From positions 1-38,146 of the forward strand of contig JAAZAW010000314.1 in assembly GCA_012514125.1 (NCBI GenBank): a DNA stretch of 38,146 bases, read 5' to 3'. Every line of letters starts with the position of its first letter. Position 1 is the stretch's first letter. Both the position numbers and the translations under genes were made by a program. Below are positions 1 to 8,709 of this stretch, piece by piece. The notes under the pieces are model-generated. The model was given only the letters and a program-made list of their open reading frames with translations, had not been told where the DNA came from and searched no databases. Origin of the DNA: Phycisphaerae bacterium (GTDB taxonomy: Bacteria; Planctomycetota; Phycisphaerae; JAAYCJ01).

Positions 1-1670
1 AGGGCGGCGTCGCCGAAGATGATGAAGGCGGGGACCCCTTGTTTTTCGGCAATTTCGCGCCGCAGGATGCGAAGTTTTTCAAAGAGCAGATCATCGACGC
101 CTTGCCATGAGTCGTATTTGATTCGGGCCACTCTTTCTTTCTTTTCTTTTTTCAGGGCGGGTTTAAGCAGCATGGGCGTTTCTTCTTTTCGCAGGACCTT
201 CCAGCCTTTGGGAGTGACGGCCAGGACGTTGTATTCGCCGGTTTTAATCAGGTATTCCTGCCCGATGAGTTGTTCGATCCAGTCGCGGACGATACGCTTG
301 TTGAATTCTTTGAGCAGGCCGTAGGTGCTGAGTTTATCGTGGCCGTTGGCGAGAATTCGTTCTTCGCTCGATCCGGTAAGGACCATGGCGTTATAATCGC
401 CGCCGAACGATTCCTTGAGGCGAAGGACGCCGGAGATGATTTTTTGCGCGATGATGAGACGGTTTTCGACGAGGTTCAAACCGCCGAGGCATACATCGCA
501 GGCGTCGCAGGATTTTTTTTCGAGCGATTGCCCGAAGTAGCGGACCAGGGCTTGATGCCGACAGGTCACGCCGGTGCAATATTGATAGATGTGGCGGAGC
601 TTGGTCAAGGCGATTTCACTGCCCTGGTTTTCGGAGTTGTTGACGATATTTTCCCAGATGTTAAAATCCTGGCCTGAGTAGATGAGATGACATTCGGCTT
701 CGAGTCCGTCGCGGCCGGCCCGGCCGCTTTCCTGTTGATAATTTTCGAGCGATTTGGGCATGGCGGCGTGGATGACGTAGCGGACGTTTGACTTGTCGAT
801 GCCCATGCCGAAGGCAATTGTGGCGACGATAATATCCACCTTTTCCTGGATGAAAAGTTCCTGATTTTTCTTCCGCGTTTCATCGGTGAGTCCCGCGTGA
901 TAGGGCAGGACGTTGTATTTGTGAGCGGAGAGAGTATCGGTGAGTTCATCGACGTCTTTTCGACGGATGCAGTAGATAACGCCGGATTCTCGCGGGTGGC
1001 GGTCGATGATCTGTCGGATTTGTGTAATGAGGTTCTGGCGGCGTTTGACATCGTAAATCAGGTTGGGACGATCAAACGATCCGACAAGGACTTCGGGGTT
1101 GGCGAGATTGAGTTCTTTGGCGATATCGTTTCGGACCAGTTCGGTGGCGGTGGCGGTATAGGCATGGATGGCGATATTGGGAAAGACGGATTTAAGACGT
1201 TTCAGATCGCGATATTCGGGTCGAAAATCGTGGCCCCACATGCTGATGCAATGGGCTTCGTCGATGGCGATAAAGGCGAGGGGGAATTGTTTGAGATAAT
1301 CGATAAAGCCCGGACTCAGCAGGCGTTCGGGGGCGACGTAAAGCAGTTTGAGGGTTCCGCTTCGCATTTTCTCGGCAACATCGCGACGTTCCTGAGACGA
1401 TAAGCTGCTGTTGAGACATGCCGCCGAAACGCCGACCCCGGTGAGGGCATCGACCTGATCTTTCATCAGGGAGATCAACGGCGAGATTACCACCGCAAGC
1501 CCCGGCATGGCCAGGGCAGGGGCCTGAAAGCACAGCGATTTGCCGCCGCCCGTGGGCAGAACGACCACGGAATCCTGATTTTTCAGGACGCACGACATGG
1601 CTTGTTCCTGAAGAGGCAGAAAGCGATCATAGCCCCAGTATTTTTTCAATATGGCTTGCAGCGTTTGCAT
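1..1670 (-). CDS. recQ: ATP-dependent DNA helicase RecQ (3' end cut by window edge)
   Basis: A 3'-to-5' superfamily 2 DNA helicase of recombinational repair. The frame stays open from an ATG at 1670 to the window edge, giving about 556 residues. Visible in order: the N-terminal RecQ aromatic/Gln region (YWGYDRFLPLQEQA), Walker A TGGGKS at residues 40-45, the DEAH box at 137-140 followed by CISMWGHDFRPEY, helicase motifs IV-VI ending in QESGRAGRDG, and the RecQ zinc site (Cys after TGVT, then CDACDVC following a YFGQ motif). A winged-helix region follows, and the beginning of an HRDC domain (LRREIAEKQGVPAFIIFGDA) is cut at base 1. The start is the first in-frame ATG matching the family N-terminus; no strong Shine-Dalgarno is seen. 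The family identity is very secure. Confidence 0.95.
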   Translation of the reverse strand, partial: MQTLQAILKKYWGYDRFLPLQEQAMSCVLKNQDSVVVLPTGGGKSLCFQAPALAMPGLAVVISPLISLMKDQVDALTGVGVSAACLNSSLSSQERRDVAEKMRSGTLKLLYVAPERLLSPGFIDYLKQFPLAFIAIDEAHCISMWGHDFRPEYRDLKRLKSVFPNIAIHAYTATATELVRNDIAKELNLANPEVLVGSFDRPNLIYDVKRRQNLITQIRQIIDRHPRESGVIYCIRRKDVDELTDTLSAHKYNVLPYHAGLTDETRKKNQELFIQEKVDIIVATIAFGMGIDKSNVRYVIHAAMPKSLENYQQESGRAGRDGLEAECHLIYSGQDFNIWENIVNNSENQGSEIALTKLRHIYQYCTGVTCRHQALVRYFGQSLEKKSCDACDVCLGGLNLVENRLIIAQKIISGVLRLKESFGGDYNAMVLTGSSEERILANGHDKLSTYGLLKEFNKRIVRDWIEQLIGQEYLIKTGEYNVLAVTPKGWKVLRKEETPMLLKPALKKEKKERVARIKYDSWQGVDDLLFEKLRILRREIAEKQGVPAFIIFGDAA

Positions 1671-1708
1671 GGAGAAATTTTATCGTTGCGGACCTGGGCA
1701 ATCAAGTC

Positions 1709-1859
1709 ATACGCTTTTAATTTCATCGTGTCGTAGCATTTAAAACGTCAGAATTTTTGTTCGCTGAGAAAAGTCGAAGCGACATGGGGGATGCAAACAA
1801 AAGACCCTTCGACTTTCCTCGGGGTCCGAAACGACGACACGATTCAATCAAAAGCGTAT
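1709..1859. repeat. nested imperfect inverted repeat (MITE-like or structured RNA)
   Basis: The outer arms are 1709-1734 and 1834-1859, matching at 23 of 26 positions when one is reverse-complemented. Inner arms at 1769-1779 and 1807-1817 match at 10 of 11. The whole forms one long hairpin-capable block of about 150 bp between the 3' end of the LTxxQ protein gene and recQ, both on the minus strand. A TCAT tetramer lies just outside the left arm (1707-1710) and TCAT recurs one base past the right arm, which would fit a small target duplication but is short enough to be chance. No coding capacity. It could be a miniature mobile element or a structured leader of recQ. Confidence 0.55.
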
Positions 1860-1886
1860 CATACCGAACTTCAACAAAGCGGAGAT

Positions 1887-1922
1887 AAAAAAGGCCGATA
1901 CGGTGTATTCGCCGTATCGGCC
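1887..1922 (-). terminator. Rho-independent terminator after the LTxxQ protein gene
   Basis: A perfect 11-bp stem (GGCCGATACGG at 1893-1903 with CCGTATCGGCC at 1912-1922) has an 8-base loop and is followed on the minus strand by six T. It lies 47 bases past the stop codon of the minus-strand gene ending at 1969. Confidence 0.85.
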
Positions 1923-1968
1923 GGGAGATTCAACCCTTTTTGACTCGACTCCGTTTGCCGCCGTATGC

Positions 1969-3381
1969 TTATTGCTGATATGGCTGAGTTGTTGGTTGTT
2001 CCATGATGTCCGAGCTTCCGTTTCGTTGTTGAGACTGTTCCGGACACATCGGGCAGGTCATATCGCAACCTTTGCCCTGCGATTTTTGTTGCTGTGACGA
2101 CTGTATCTTTCGGCAGACTTCACGGTGCAGATCGCTGAAGGTGAACTGCTGCGTCGGCAATTTCGCCAGTTTATCCCTTTGTTCCTGTGTCAGAATCTGC
2201 TGGGCCTGAGTGCGCGACTGTTCATTGAGAGTCTGGAGCTGCTGCTGTTGATCCGAAGTCAGATTGAGATGTTCTTTCAATCCCAGCAGGAATCCGGGAC
2301 TGTTGGTGTAGATCGGGGTGTGCATGATTCCCTGCCACTGCTGAATCTTGTCGTCGGAAATACCGTGCTTCCGCAGTTTTCTTTCTGCGTCCATCGAACC
2401 TTTGTCCTTTCCGGTCATTCCATTCTTTCCGGCGTTCCAGCTCTTTTGCTCGGTGGAACCGTTTTGCTGTTTGCTTTCACTGCCCAGGAACTGTGTACTG
2501 CCGTTTTGCTGCTGCTGAATATCGGAGCTTCCATTTTGCTGTTGCTGCTGAATACCGGAACTGCCGTTTTGCGATTTCGATGGGCACAGCGGACACATCA
2601 TATCACACGTCTGCCCTCTCGATTTTTGCTGGCGCATTTTGGATTGCATTTTTCGGCATGCTTCCTGATGTAATTCATGAAAGGTGAATTGCTGTGTCGG
2701 CAGTTTCGAGAGTTTGCTTCTCTGTTCCTGCGTCAGAATCTGCTGGGCCTGGGTGCGGTTCTGTTCATTGAGAGTTCTGAGCCGTTGCTGCTGGTCCGAA
2801 GTCAAGCTCAGATAGTCTTTGAGTCCCAGCAGGAACCCGGGCGAGTTGGTATAAATGGGAGCGTTGAAAACTCCCTGCCATTGCTGAATTTTTTCTTCGG
2901 AAACGCCCGCTTTTCGCAGCGCCTCGACCGATTCGGTCGAACCGGTATCCTTGCCTGTCATTCCATTCTGTCCGGCTTGCCCGCTTTGATACTCGGCACC
3001 TTTGCTGAGTCTGTCCATTGAACCATTCTCAAGGCCGGTATCTCTATCCTGGAACTGCGAGTCACCGTTTTCTCTCAGGATATCACTGTCGCGTTCCTGG
3101 GTATCGATCGTTCCCTGGTCACGGCCTTCAAGTGTTTCCTGCTCTTGAAATTCTGTTGTTTCCTGATCCTCTATCGTTCCCTGGTCGGACGAATCGTATG
3201 TCCCCTGATCAGAGCCGGTGGTCCCTTGATCCGACCCCGTGGTTCCCTGGTCATATCCGGTGGTCCCTTGGCCCGTCCCTGTCGCCCCGGAAGAACTTCC
3301 GTCACCTGCGGCGTAAACTGTGATGAATGCGATGAGCATCAGCATGCTTGCAAAAAGTAGAATTAATTTACTTTTCATCAT
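1969..3381 (-). CDS. secreted Gln-rich protein with two LTxxQ (Spy/CpxP-like) modules
   Basis: A 470-residue exported protein. Residues 1-25 form a signal peptide (MMKSK, then a hydrophobic run ending VYAAG). Residues 33-130 are low complexity, with recurring DQGTT/GSDQGT units. Two homologous modules follow, at about 141-270 and 322-450. Each holds MTGKD, a helix with IQQWQG, PIYTNSPGFLLGLK, an LTSDQQQ...LNEQ...LTQEQR segment with the LTxxQ signature of Spy/CpxP/ZraP periplasmic chaperones, then a tail with Cys in the pattern C-x3-C-x2-C (C259, C263, C266; C439, C443, C446) plus one earlier Cys in each (C242, C423). Gln/Asn/Gly/Ser-rich linkers separate them. A Shine-Dalgarno AGGGGG stands 5 bases before the first ATG and 8 before the second, so the start could be 3378. 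By family the modules could bind unfolded proteins or metal; the role here is not known. Confidence 0.8.
   Translation of the reverse strand: MMKSKLILLFASMLMLIAFITVYAAGDGSSSGATGTGQGTTGYDQGTTGSDQGTTGSDQGTYDSSDQGTIEDQETTEFQEQETLEGRDQGTIDTQERDSDILRENGDSQFQDRDTGLENGSMDRLSKGAEYQSGQAGQNGMTGKDTGSTESVEALRKAGVSEEKIQQWQGVFNAPIYTNSPGFLLGLKDYLSLTSDQQQRLRTLNEQNRTQAQQILTQEQRSKLSKLPTQQFTFHELHQEACRKMQSKMRQQKSRGQTCDMMCPLCPSKSQNGSSGIQQQQQNGSSDIQQQQNGSTQFLGSESKQQNGSTEQKSWNAGKNGMTGKDKGSMDAERKLRKHGISDDKIQQWQGIMHTPIYTNSPGFLLGLKEHLNLTSDQQQQLQTLNEQSRTQAQQILTQEQRDKLAKLPTQQFTFSDLHREVCRKIQSSQQQKSQGKGCDMTCPMCPEQSQQRNGSSDIMEQPTTQPYQQ
2032..2961 (-). repeat. internal tandem duplication of the LTxxQ-plus-Cys-tail module
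   Basis: Coding copies at 2572-2961 and 2032-2418 encode two modules of about 130 residues that share long identical stretches, including PIYTNSPGFLLGLK, TQAQQILTQEQR and KLPTQQFTF. They are separated by a linker with repeated QQQNGSS-type units. The divergence is spread along the length, so this is an old duplication rather than an assembly artefact. Confidence 0.85.
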
Positions 3382-3479
3382 ATTATCCCCCTAAAAGTAT
3401 TGGCAAACCTAAAATCCCCATTGGGCTAAAGCCCGCTTTACAGGTCATTATAAAGGTTATTTTGAGAAATAGCCAATTG

Positions 3480-3506
3480 AAAAAAACGACACAAAATGCC
3501 TGTGCC
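3480..3506 (-). terminator. probable terminator after the full-length transketolase gene
   Basis: On the minus strand GGCACA (3501-3506) can pair with TGTGTC (3488-3493), with one G-T pair, followed after one base by a run of seven T (3480-3486). It lies 60-90 bases past the transketolase stop. The same 3382-3566 gap also holds a small GGGC-taaa-GCCC hairpin at 3423-3434 of unknown role. Confidence 0.55.
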
Positions 3507-3566
3507 CCAAAGAAATCAGGGAAGTTTTGTAAAAACAAACATCGACGAGTCATCGTGTCGGTCATT

Positions 3567-5522
3567 TTACTGCATTAGCATTTTGGCCGCGGCAAGGATA
3601 TCTTCCGGAGCCAGATGACACCAGACGAGTAATTCCTGTGGTGTTCTTCCGGATTTTGGAACCACAGGGACCGTCAGCGAACGGACCTTGATCGAACCTG
3701 TTTCCGAAGCGATTTCCGCGATGCCGGACGCCAACGCGCCGATGTAATTGTCCTCGAGTGTAAGAATCTTATTGCCGGACTCTTTGGCGGCCTGCAAAAT
3801 GAGTTCAGGATTGATCGGCAGAGAGTAGGCGTCGATCAGGCTTGCGTTGATGCCCTGAGATTCAAGCTCGCCAAGAATGTTCCTGGCCATGTGAACCATA
3901 TAGCCGGTGGCGACGATGAGCAGGTCCGATCCGCGGGCAAGAATTTTGCATCCGCCGACTTCGAACGTTTCATCGGGACTATAAATCAGGGACGTATCCG
4001 GCCGCATCGTTCGGATATAGACCATGCCATTCCAGTCCGCGGCGAGTTGGACGCATTTGTAGCTGCAAACGGCATCGGCGGGATTAAAAATCACGACCAT
4101 GGGTTTGCCGTTTTCCCGAGCACCACTTAAACTGCGGAAAAAAGCCATATCCACCAGTCCCATTTGACTCGGTCCATCCGCCGCCAGGGTCACACCGATG
4201 TGCGAGCCGACGAGTTTGATGTTGGCTCGTGAGATCATCGCCATTTCGATCTGATCGCAGGCACGGATCAGGAATTTGCCGAAAGTGGAAATGAAGGGGA
4301 TATATCCCGCGGCGGCCATTCCCACGCCGGCGCTGACCATATTTTGTTCGGCGATTTTGCATTCGATGAATTTTTCCGGATCGCTTTTTTTCAGATAATC
4401 GGAAAACGTGGAATTGCTGACATCGCCGTCGAGGGCAACGATACGCTCGTCGAGTTTGGCAAGTTCACGAAGACCCAAACCATAAGCCCGTCGGGTGGCG
4501 AGAACTTTTTTCGATTGCCAGGTCTTGAGGAAACCATCGTCCGCGAGCAGCTTGTCGAAATCGGGGTTTCCCAGCTTTCCCCGAGGCGCGGCGAATGAAA
4601 AATGACTTTTTTCCGGAAGTGCGGGACGAAAGGCGCCGGTATCGATCTTTTCGGGTAAATTGAGAATCTGTCGCATTTTATCCAGATCGGCATAGGCTTC
4701 CCGGGTCTGTTCCGCCGACAGGGCCTTTCCATGGTTGGTATAAGCGTGAAGGGCTCGTGCGCCCCAGCCTTTGACGGTCGCGGCGAGAATGACGTAAGGC
4801 CGATCGGTCATGCCTGCCATTGAAAGGGCAGAGACGACCTGTTCGACATTATGTCCATCGATGCATCGAACGTTCCATCCATAGGCGGTGAACTTCGCGG
4901 CGAGCGTGCCCTGACTTTGCTGAGGGGAAACGTAATCCGCCTGGGCCTGACCGTTGCAGTTGACGATAGCGCAGAGATTGGTCAATTGATGATCGATGCA
5001 GAAATCCGCCGCTTCCCATATCTGGCCTTCACGCGATTCGCCGTCGCCGCAGATCGCGTAGATCGTTTTATTGATCTTTTCTTTTTTCGCTGCCAGCGCC
5101 AACCCCGCTGCGACCGACAGGCCTTGTCCCAGCGAACCGGTGGCGGCGTCGAAAAAGTGAACGCCCTCGGCTGGGTTAGGATGACCGTCGAGAATGCTGT
5201 TCATTTCGCGGAGTGTATCGACGTCGTCAATCGTTAAGGCACGCGCTTCGGCGGGCGTTTTGCCGACGGCGGCGCCCAGATCGGCCAGTGCGGCGTAAAT
5301 GATCGGCACGGCGTGGCCTTCGGAAAGCACCAGTCTGTCGTTATTGATCTTCCACGGATCGTTCGGGTCGTATTTCATCTGGTGGTACATCAGTGTGACG
5401 ACCAGGTGTGCCAGACTCAGTGACGAACTCGGATGGCCTGAACCCGCGGCGGTAGTCATGCGGATGGCGAGTTTGCCCAATTCAATCGCCCGATCGTTGA
5501 TGAATTCGTATAAACTGCTCAT
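3567..5522 (-). CDS. tkt: transketolase, full length
   Basis: Transfers two-carbon ketol units between sugar phosphates in the non-oxidative pentose phosphate pathway, using thiamine diphosphate and a divalent metal in the cytosol. At 651 residues it carries all three domains in one chain. The N-terminal domain has AGSGHPSSSLSL at 26-37, SEGH at 67-70, TGSLGQGLS at 128-136 and the diphosphate/metal-binding GDGES at 159-163 with N at 188-190. The pyrimidine domain has the catalytic Glu in AEQNM (E392), and a C-terminal domain follows. Length and the spacing around VKGWGARALHAYTNHGK resemble the shorter animal-type transketolases more than the 660-680-residue E. coli type. A GGGAGG Shine-Dalgarno lies 4 bases before the ATG. 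It is divergent from a split transketolase across a 233-bp gap. Confidence 0.93.
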   Translation of the reverse strand: MSSLYEFINDRAIELGKLAIRMTTAAGSGHPSSSLSLAHLVVTLMYHQMKYDPNDPWKINNDRLVLSEGHAVPIIYAALADLGAAVGKTPAEARALTIDDVDTLREMNSILDGHPNPAEGVHFFDAATGSLGQGLSVAAGLALAAKKEKINKTIYAICGDGESREGQIWEAADFCIDHQLTNLCAIVNCNGQAQADYVSPQQSQGTLAAKFTAYGWNVRCIDGHNVEQVVSALSMAGMTDRPYVILAATVKGWGARALHAYTNHGKALSAEQTREAYADLDKMRQILNLPEKIDTGAFRPALPEKSHFSFAAPRGKLGNPDFDKLLADDGFLKTWQSKKVLATRRAYGLGLRELAKLDERIVALDGDVSNSTFSDYLKKSDPEKFIECKIAEQNMVSAGVGMAAAGYIPFISTFGKFLIRACDQIEMAMISRANIKLVGSHIGVTLAADGPSQMGLVDMAFFRSLSGARENGKPMVVIFNPADAVCSYKCVQLAADWNGMVYIRTMRPDTSLIYSPDETFEVGGCKILARGSDLLIVATGYMVHMARNILGELESQGINASLIDAYSLPINPELILQAAKESGNKILTLEDNYIGALASGIAEIASETGSIKVRSLTVPVVPKSGRTPQELLVWCHLAPEDILAAAKMLMQ

Positions 5523-5755
5523 CGTACCTCCCGATTATTTGGTTATAGTTTATAAGGTAGTGCCCCTCGATTGAACGTCGATTAAGCCGGGAGATATTCC
5601 CGACATTATCCATCAGATTAATCTCATCCCCCCTTTCTGTCAAAATATATTTTGGTTTTGAGTTTTTCGGATGTTTCTATTAAAGTATTACACTATTGTT
5701 GCCCAGAGACAAAGGCAAACGCCTTAGTAGATATTTTTTAATCGAGGAGTGTTTA

Positions 5756-6598
5756 ATGGACCAGTTTAATCGCGAAGAGTTTGATCAATTAGCCGCTGAA
5801 TGGCGGTATGTTATTACGGACCTTATCTGCCGGGCCGGCTCCGGACATATCGGTGGGGCACTGAGTCTGGTGGAAGTCGTCCTGTCATTGTACTATCGCA
5901 ATATGAAGGTCGATCCGAAGAATCCGAAATGGGCCGATCGTGATCGTCTGGTACTCTCCAAGGGCCATGCCGCACCGGTGCTGTATGTCGCCTTGGCCTA
6001 TAAGGGTTATTTTCCGATGAGCTGGTTGCCGACGATGAATGCCGATGGAACCAAACTTCCCAGTCACGCCGACGGCAGAACCGTTCCGGGCGTCGATATG
6101 ACCACCGGTTCACTGGGCCAGGGCCTTTCCGCTGCCTGCGGGATGGCGATGGCTGCCAAAACCGACGGTCGGACCCATAATGTCTTTTGCATCATCGGCG
6201 ACGGCGAGAGCAACGAAGGCCAGAACTGGGAAGCCGCCATGTTCGCCGCTCACAACAAGCTTGACAATCTGGTGGCGATTACCGACTGTAACCAGATGCA
6301 GATCGATGGAACAACCCAGGAAATCATGTGCCTGGAACCCCTGGCCCAGAAATGGAAAGGGTTCGGCTGGGAAGTTCTGGAAATGGACGGCCACGATTGG
6401 GACTCAATCAATACGACCATCAATCAGGCCGTCGCCGTCAAAGGCAAACCTGTAATGATCATTGCCCATACCATCAAAGGCAAGGGTTGTACGATTATTG
6501 AAAATACTGTTGAAAGCCACAATATCAAAGTGCCCGATCAAGCCGCCTACGATAAATATATGAACGCGTTGACGGTTTCGGCGAAACTGCCTTATTAA
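5756..6598 (+). CDS. transketolase, N-terminal subunit (split form)
   Basis: A 280-residue chain with only the thiamine-diphosphate-binding half of transketolase: AGSGHIGGALS near the N-terminus, SKGHAAPVLY, TGSLGQGLSAACG, GDGESNEGQNWEA and the metal-ligand region ending NQMQIDG, then IKGKG. It should act with the product of the next gene as a two-subunit enzyme, as in archaea and many bacteria; the sugar substrate cannot be told from sequence. The frame is open 20 codons further upstream, but the ATG at 5756 is chosen because a GAGGAG-type Shine-Dalgarno lies 7-12 bases before it and MDQFNREEFDQLAAEWRYVI fits the family N-terminus. The partner starts 38 bases after its stop, so they are co-transcribed. 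Confidence 0.92.
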   Translation: MDQFNREEFDQLAAEWRYVITDLICRAGSGHIGGALSLVEVVLSLYYRNMKVDPKNPKWADRDRLVLSKGHAAPVLYVALAYKGYFPMSWLPTMNADGTKLPSHADGRTVPGVDMTTGSLGQGLSAACGMAMAAKTDGRTHNVFCIIGDGESNEGQNWEAAMFAAHNKLDNLVAITDCNQMQIDGTTQEIMCLEPLAQKWKGFGWEVLEMDGHDWDSINTTINQAVAVKGKPVMIIAHTIKGKGCTIIENTVESHNIKVPDQAAYDKYMNALTVSAKLPY

Positions 6599-6636
6599 CA
6601 AAAACGATCCTGGAAAGATAAACGGAGAATAGAACG

Positions 6637-7605
6637 ATGAATTATCATGAAATGGAAATGCGGGCGGTTTACGCCGCGACCTTAAGCGAGTTGGTGAAGG
6701 AAAACCCAAATATCATGTGCCTGGAAGCGGACCTGTCCAAGGCGTCGGGAACCTTCTCGGTCATAAAGAAAAATCACCCGAAGAACTTTATCAACGTCGG
6801 CGTGGCAGAAGCCAATATGATCGGTATTGGCGCGGGTCTGGCGGTGGAAGGGAAAATTCCCTTCTGCGCAAGTTTCACCCCGTTTGCCTCCCGACGGGTC
6901 TATGATCAGATTACCATCAGCGTCGCCTACGCGAACAACAACGTCAAAATCGTCGGCACCGCGCCGGGCATTACCGCAGGCCCCAACGGCGGCACGCACA
7001 TGTGCTTCCAGGACCTTTCGATCATGCGGGCCATGCCCAATATGCACGTCTATAGTCCCGCCGATGCCTACGAACTTCGCGCGACGCTCAAGTACATGGC
7101 CAAATCGACTCAGCCGACGTACATGCAGCTGATTCGCCCCAAAATGCCCAAAATTTTTGATGAAAACGTCACCTTCGCCCCCGGCAAGGCCCAGATTCTT
7201 CGAGAAGGCACGGATGTGACATTGATTTCCACGGGCTATATGACCAAGTTTACGCTCCAGGCTGTTGGGGAACTCGAAGCCAAGGGTGTGAGCGTCGATT
7301 TGATCCATTGCGGCTCGGTCAAACCTATCGACGAACAGGCTATCATCGCCTCAGCCAAAAAAACCGGCGGTGTCGTGACGGTCGAAACCCAGAACATCAT
7401 CGGTGGTCTGGGCAGTGCGGTTTGCGAAGTGCTTTCTGAAAATCACCCCACCCGGATCAAACGTCTGGGTATTCCCGACCAGTTCGGCGAAGTAGCCACC
7501 GAAAAATATCTCTTTGAAAAACACAAATTCGGTGTCCCGCACATCGTCGCCGCCTGTGTCGAAATGAAAGAGAAAACCGCCAAAAAACATAAATGCTGTA
7601 GCTAA
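6637..7605 (+). CDS. transketolase, C-terminal subunit (split form)
   Basis: A 322-residue partner of the preceding subunit. It holds the pyrimidine-binding domain, with the catalytic Glu in NVGVAEANMIGIGAGLA, then CASFTPFASRRVYDQI, and a C-terminal transketolase domain (ISTGYM, VDLIHCGSVKPID, VTVETQNIIGGLG). Family members of this size work only as a complex with the N-terminal subunit. A GGAG element about 11 bases before the ATG can serve as ribosome binding site. The chain ends in a short KKHKCCS tail with two adjacent Cys, which is unremarkable but uncommon. The gene is followed within 80 bases by a strong terminator, closing a two-gene operon. Confidence 0.92.
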   Translation: MNYHEMEMRAVYAATLSELVKENPNIMCLEADLSKASGTFSVIKKNHPKNFINVGVAEANMIGIGAGLAVEGKIPFCASFTPFASRRVYDQITISVAYANNNVKIVGTAPGITAGPNGGTHMCFQDLSIMRAMPNMHVYSPADAYELRATLKYMAKSTQPTYMQLIRPKMPKIFDENVTFAPGKAQILREGTDVTLISTGYMTKFTLQAVGELEAKGVSVDLIHCGSVKPIDEQAIIASAKKTGGVVTVETQNIIGGLGSAVCEVLSENHPTRIKRLGIPDQFGEVATEKYLFEKHKFGVPHIVAACVEMKEKTAKKHKCCS

Positions 7606-7637
7606 TGACCCAACGCTGCGCATAAACCTGAAATCAA

Positions 7638-7677
7638 ATCGGACGCCCGTAAAGCGGGCGTCCGATTTTTGTTTTTA
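7638..7677 (+). terminator. Rho-independent terminator after the split transketolase operon
   Basis: A 12-bp perfect stem (ATCGGACGCCCG at 7638-7649 with CGGGCGTCCGAT at 7655-7666) has a 5-base loop. It runs into TTTTT-G-TTTTT on the plus strand, 32 bases past the stop codon. Confidence 0.92.
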
Positions 7678-7953
7678 TACGGATTTGATTTAATCCATGC
7701 GCGGCTCAAAAACAAAAAAATCTTATCGGGTAGAAGAACCTGAAAAATAAGGGTGCAACGATATTGGCCCCCGCGCAAGCAGTAAGTGGAAATAGTATTA
7801 CTTGTCGGCTGTATGCAATGAACGTTTGATTTGATGCCGCTGCAATTTCGATCTCAGGCGAAACGGCAAAATGAAAGACAAAAAAAGTGATCTTCCAGCG
7901 AAATTCATATAAAATATCGGGCCGGGTTTGATAACAATAAAAGCGAGGAACCC
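7678..7953. other. intergenic stretch, no gene seen
   Basis: Rest of the 348-bp gap between the split transketolase operon and the methyltransferase gene. Open frames here are short and lack ribosome binding sites. A TATAAAAT box at about 7909 could be the -10 of the methyltransferase promoter, but no convincing -35 is found at the right distance. Nothing else recognised. Confidence 0.4.
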
Positions 7954-8658
7954 ATGCTCGAAAAACGATCTACAGAGGCGGAATTTACCGATCAGCCTGA
8001 TTGTGTCCCCGCATTGGCCGATCAGGCCTATGCCGGTATGACGTTTTTTAACAAAATTTCCGGGGCAACCCGAGCCGTGCGCCAATTCATCGTTTCCGAA
8101 GCCCTCGCCGTTCCGGACGCCCGACCTTTCCGAGTGCTCGATATCGGCGCGGGCAGTTGTGATATTCCCCTGGCACTGAGCCGATGGGCTAAAAAACACC
8201 ATATAGACATTCAGATCACATGCCTGGACCATTCCCCCCGGGCCTGCGAATTGGCGAGACAGAAAATCGCAAGGGCGGGCGAAACAGCCGTCGATGTCGT
8301 CCAGGCGGACATCTTCACCTGGCAACCCGACAAGCCCTTCGATTGTGCTGTCGGATCGTTCTTTTTTCATCATTTTACCGAAGACGAAATCCTGAAATTG
8401 ACGAGGCATCTGCAAACGTTTGTCCGCCGAAGTTTGCTGATTAACGATCTTTTGCGTTATTGCACGACCTACGCCGGCGGCTGGCTGTTGACATTGCCCT
8501 TTCCCGCAAAATTACGGCACGACGTACTGGTTTCCATCGCGCGGGGTTTTAAAGTCACGGAGCTTCGACACCTTTTCCGCAAGGTTCCCGGCGTTTCGGT
8601 AACCGTTAGACGCCATCGTTTTTTTCGTGTGTTGGCCCAAATCAGATTTGATGGGTAG
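7954..8658 (+). CDS. class I SAM-dependent methyltransferase
   Basis: A 234-residue Rossmann-fold methyltransferase. The SAM-binding motif I is VLDIGAGSCDIPLAL at about residue 63, the acidic end of strand 2 is CLDHSP, motif II/III is VVQADIFTW, and motif IV is FDCAVGSFFFHHF, followed by LINDLLRY. The C-terminal part, with a hydrophobic WLLTLPFPAK segment and HRFFRVLAQI, resembles the stand-alone methyltransferases often found near type III polyketide synthases and UbiE-like genes, but no such partner is seen here, so the substrate is unknown. The ATG has an AGCGAGG element 4-10 bases before it. It lies 51 bases upstream of the protease gene in the same direction, so co-transcription is possible. 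Confidence 0.8.
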   Translation: MLEKRSTEAEFTDQPDCVPALADQAYAGMTFFNKISGATRAVRQFIVSEALAVPDARPFRVLDIGAGSCDIPLALSRWAKKHHIDIQITCLDHSPRACELARQKIARAGETAVDVVQADIFTWQPDKPFDCAVGSFFFHHFTEDEILKLTRHLQTFVRRSLLINDLLRYCTTYAGGWLLTLPFPAKLRHDVLVSIARGFKVTELRHLFRKVPGVSVTVRRHRFFRVLAQIRFDG

Positions 8659-8709
8659 ATTTCCGATTTTTTCATTTTGGTTCCGGCGATTTTTATTTAT
8701 CCTATGTGC

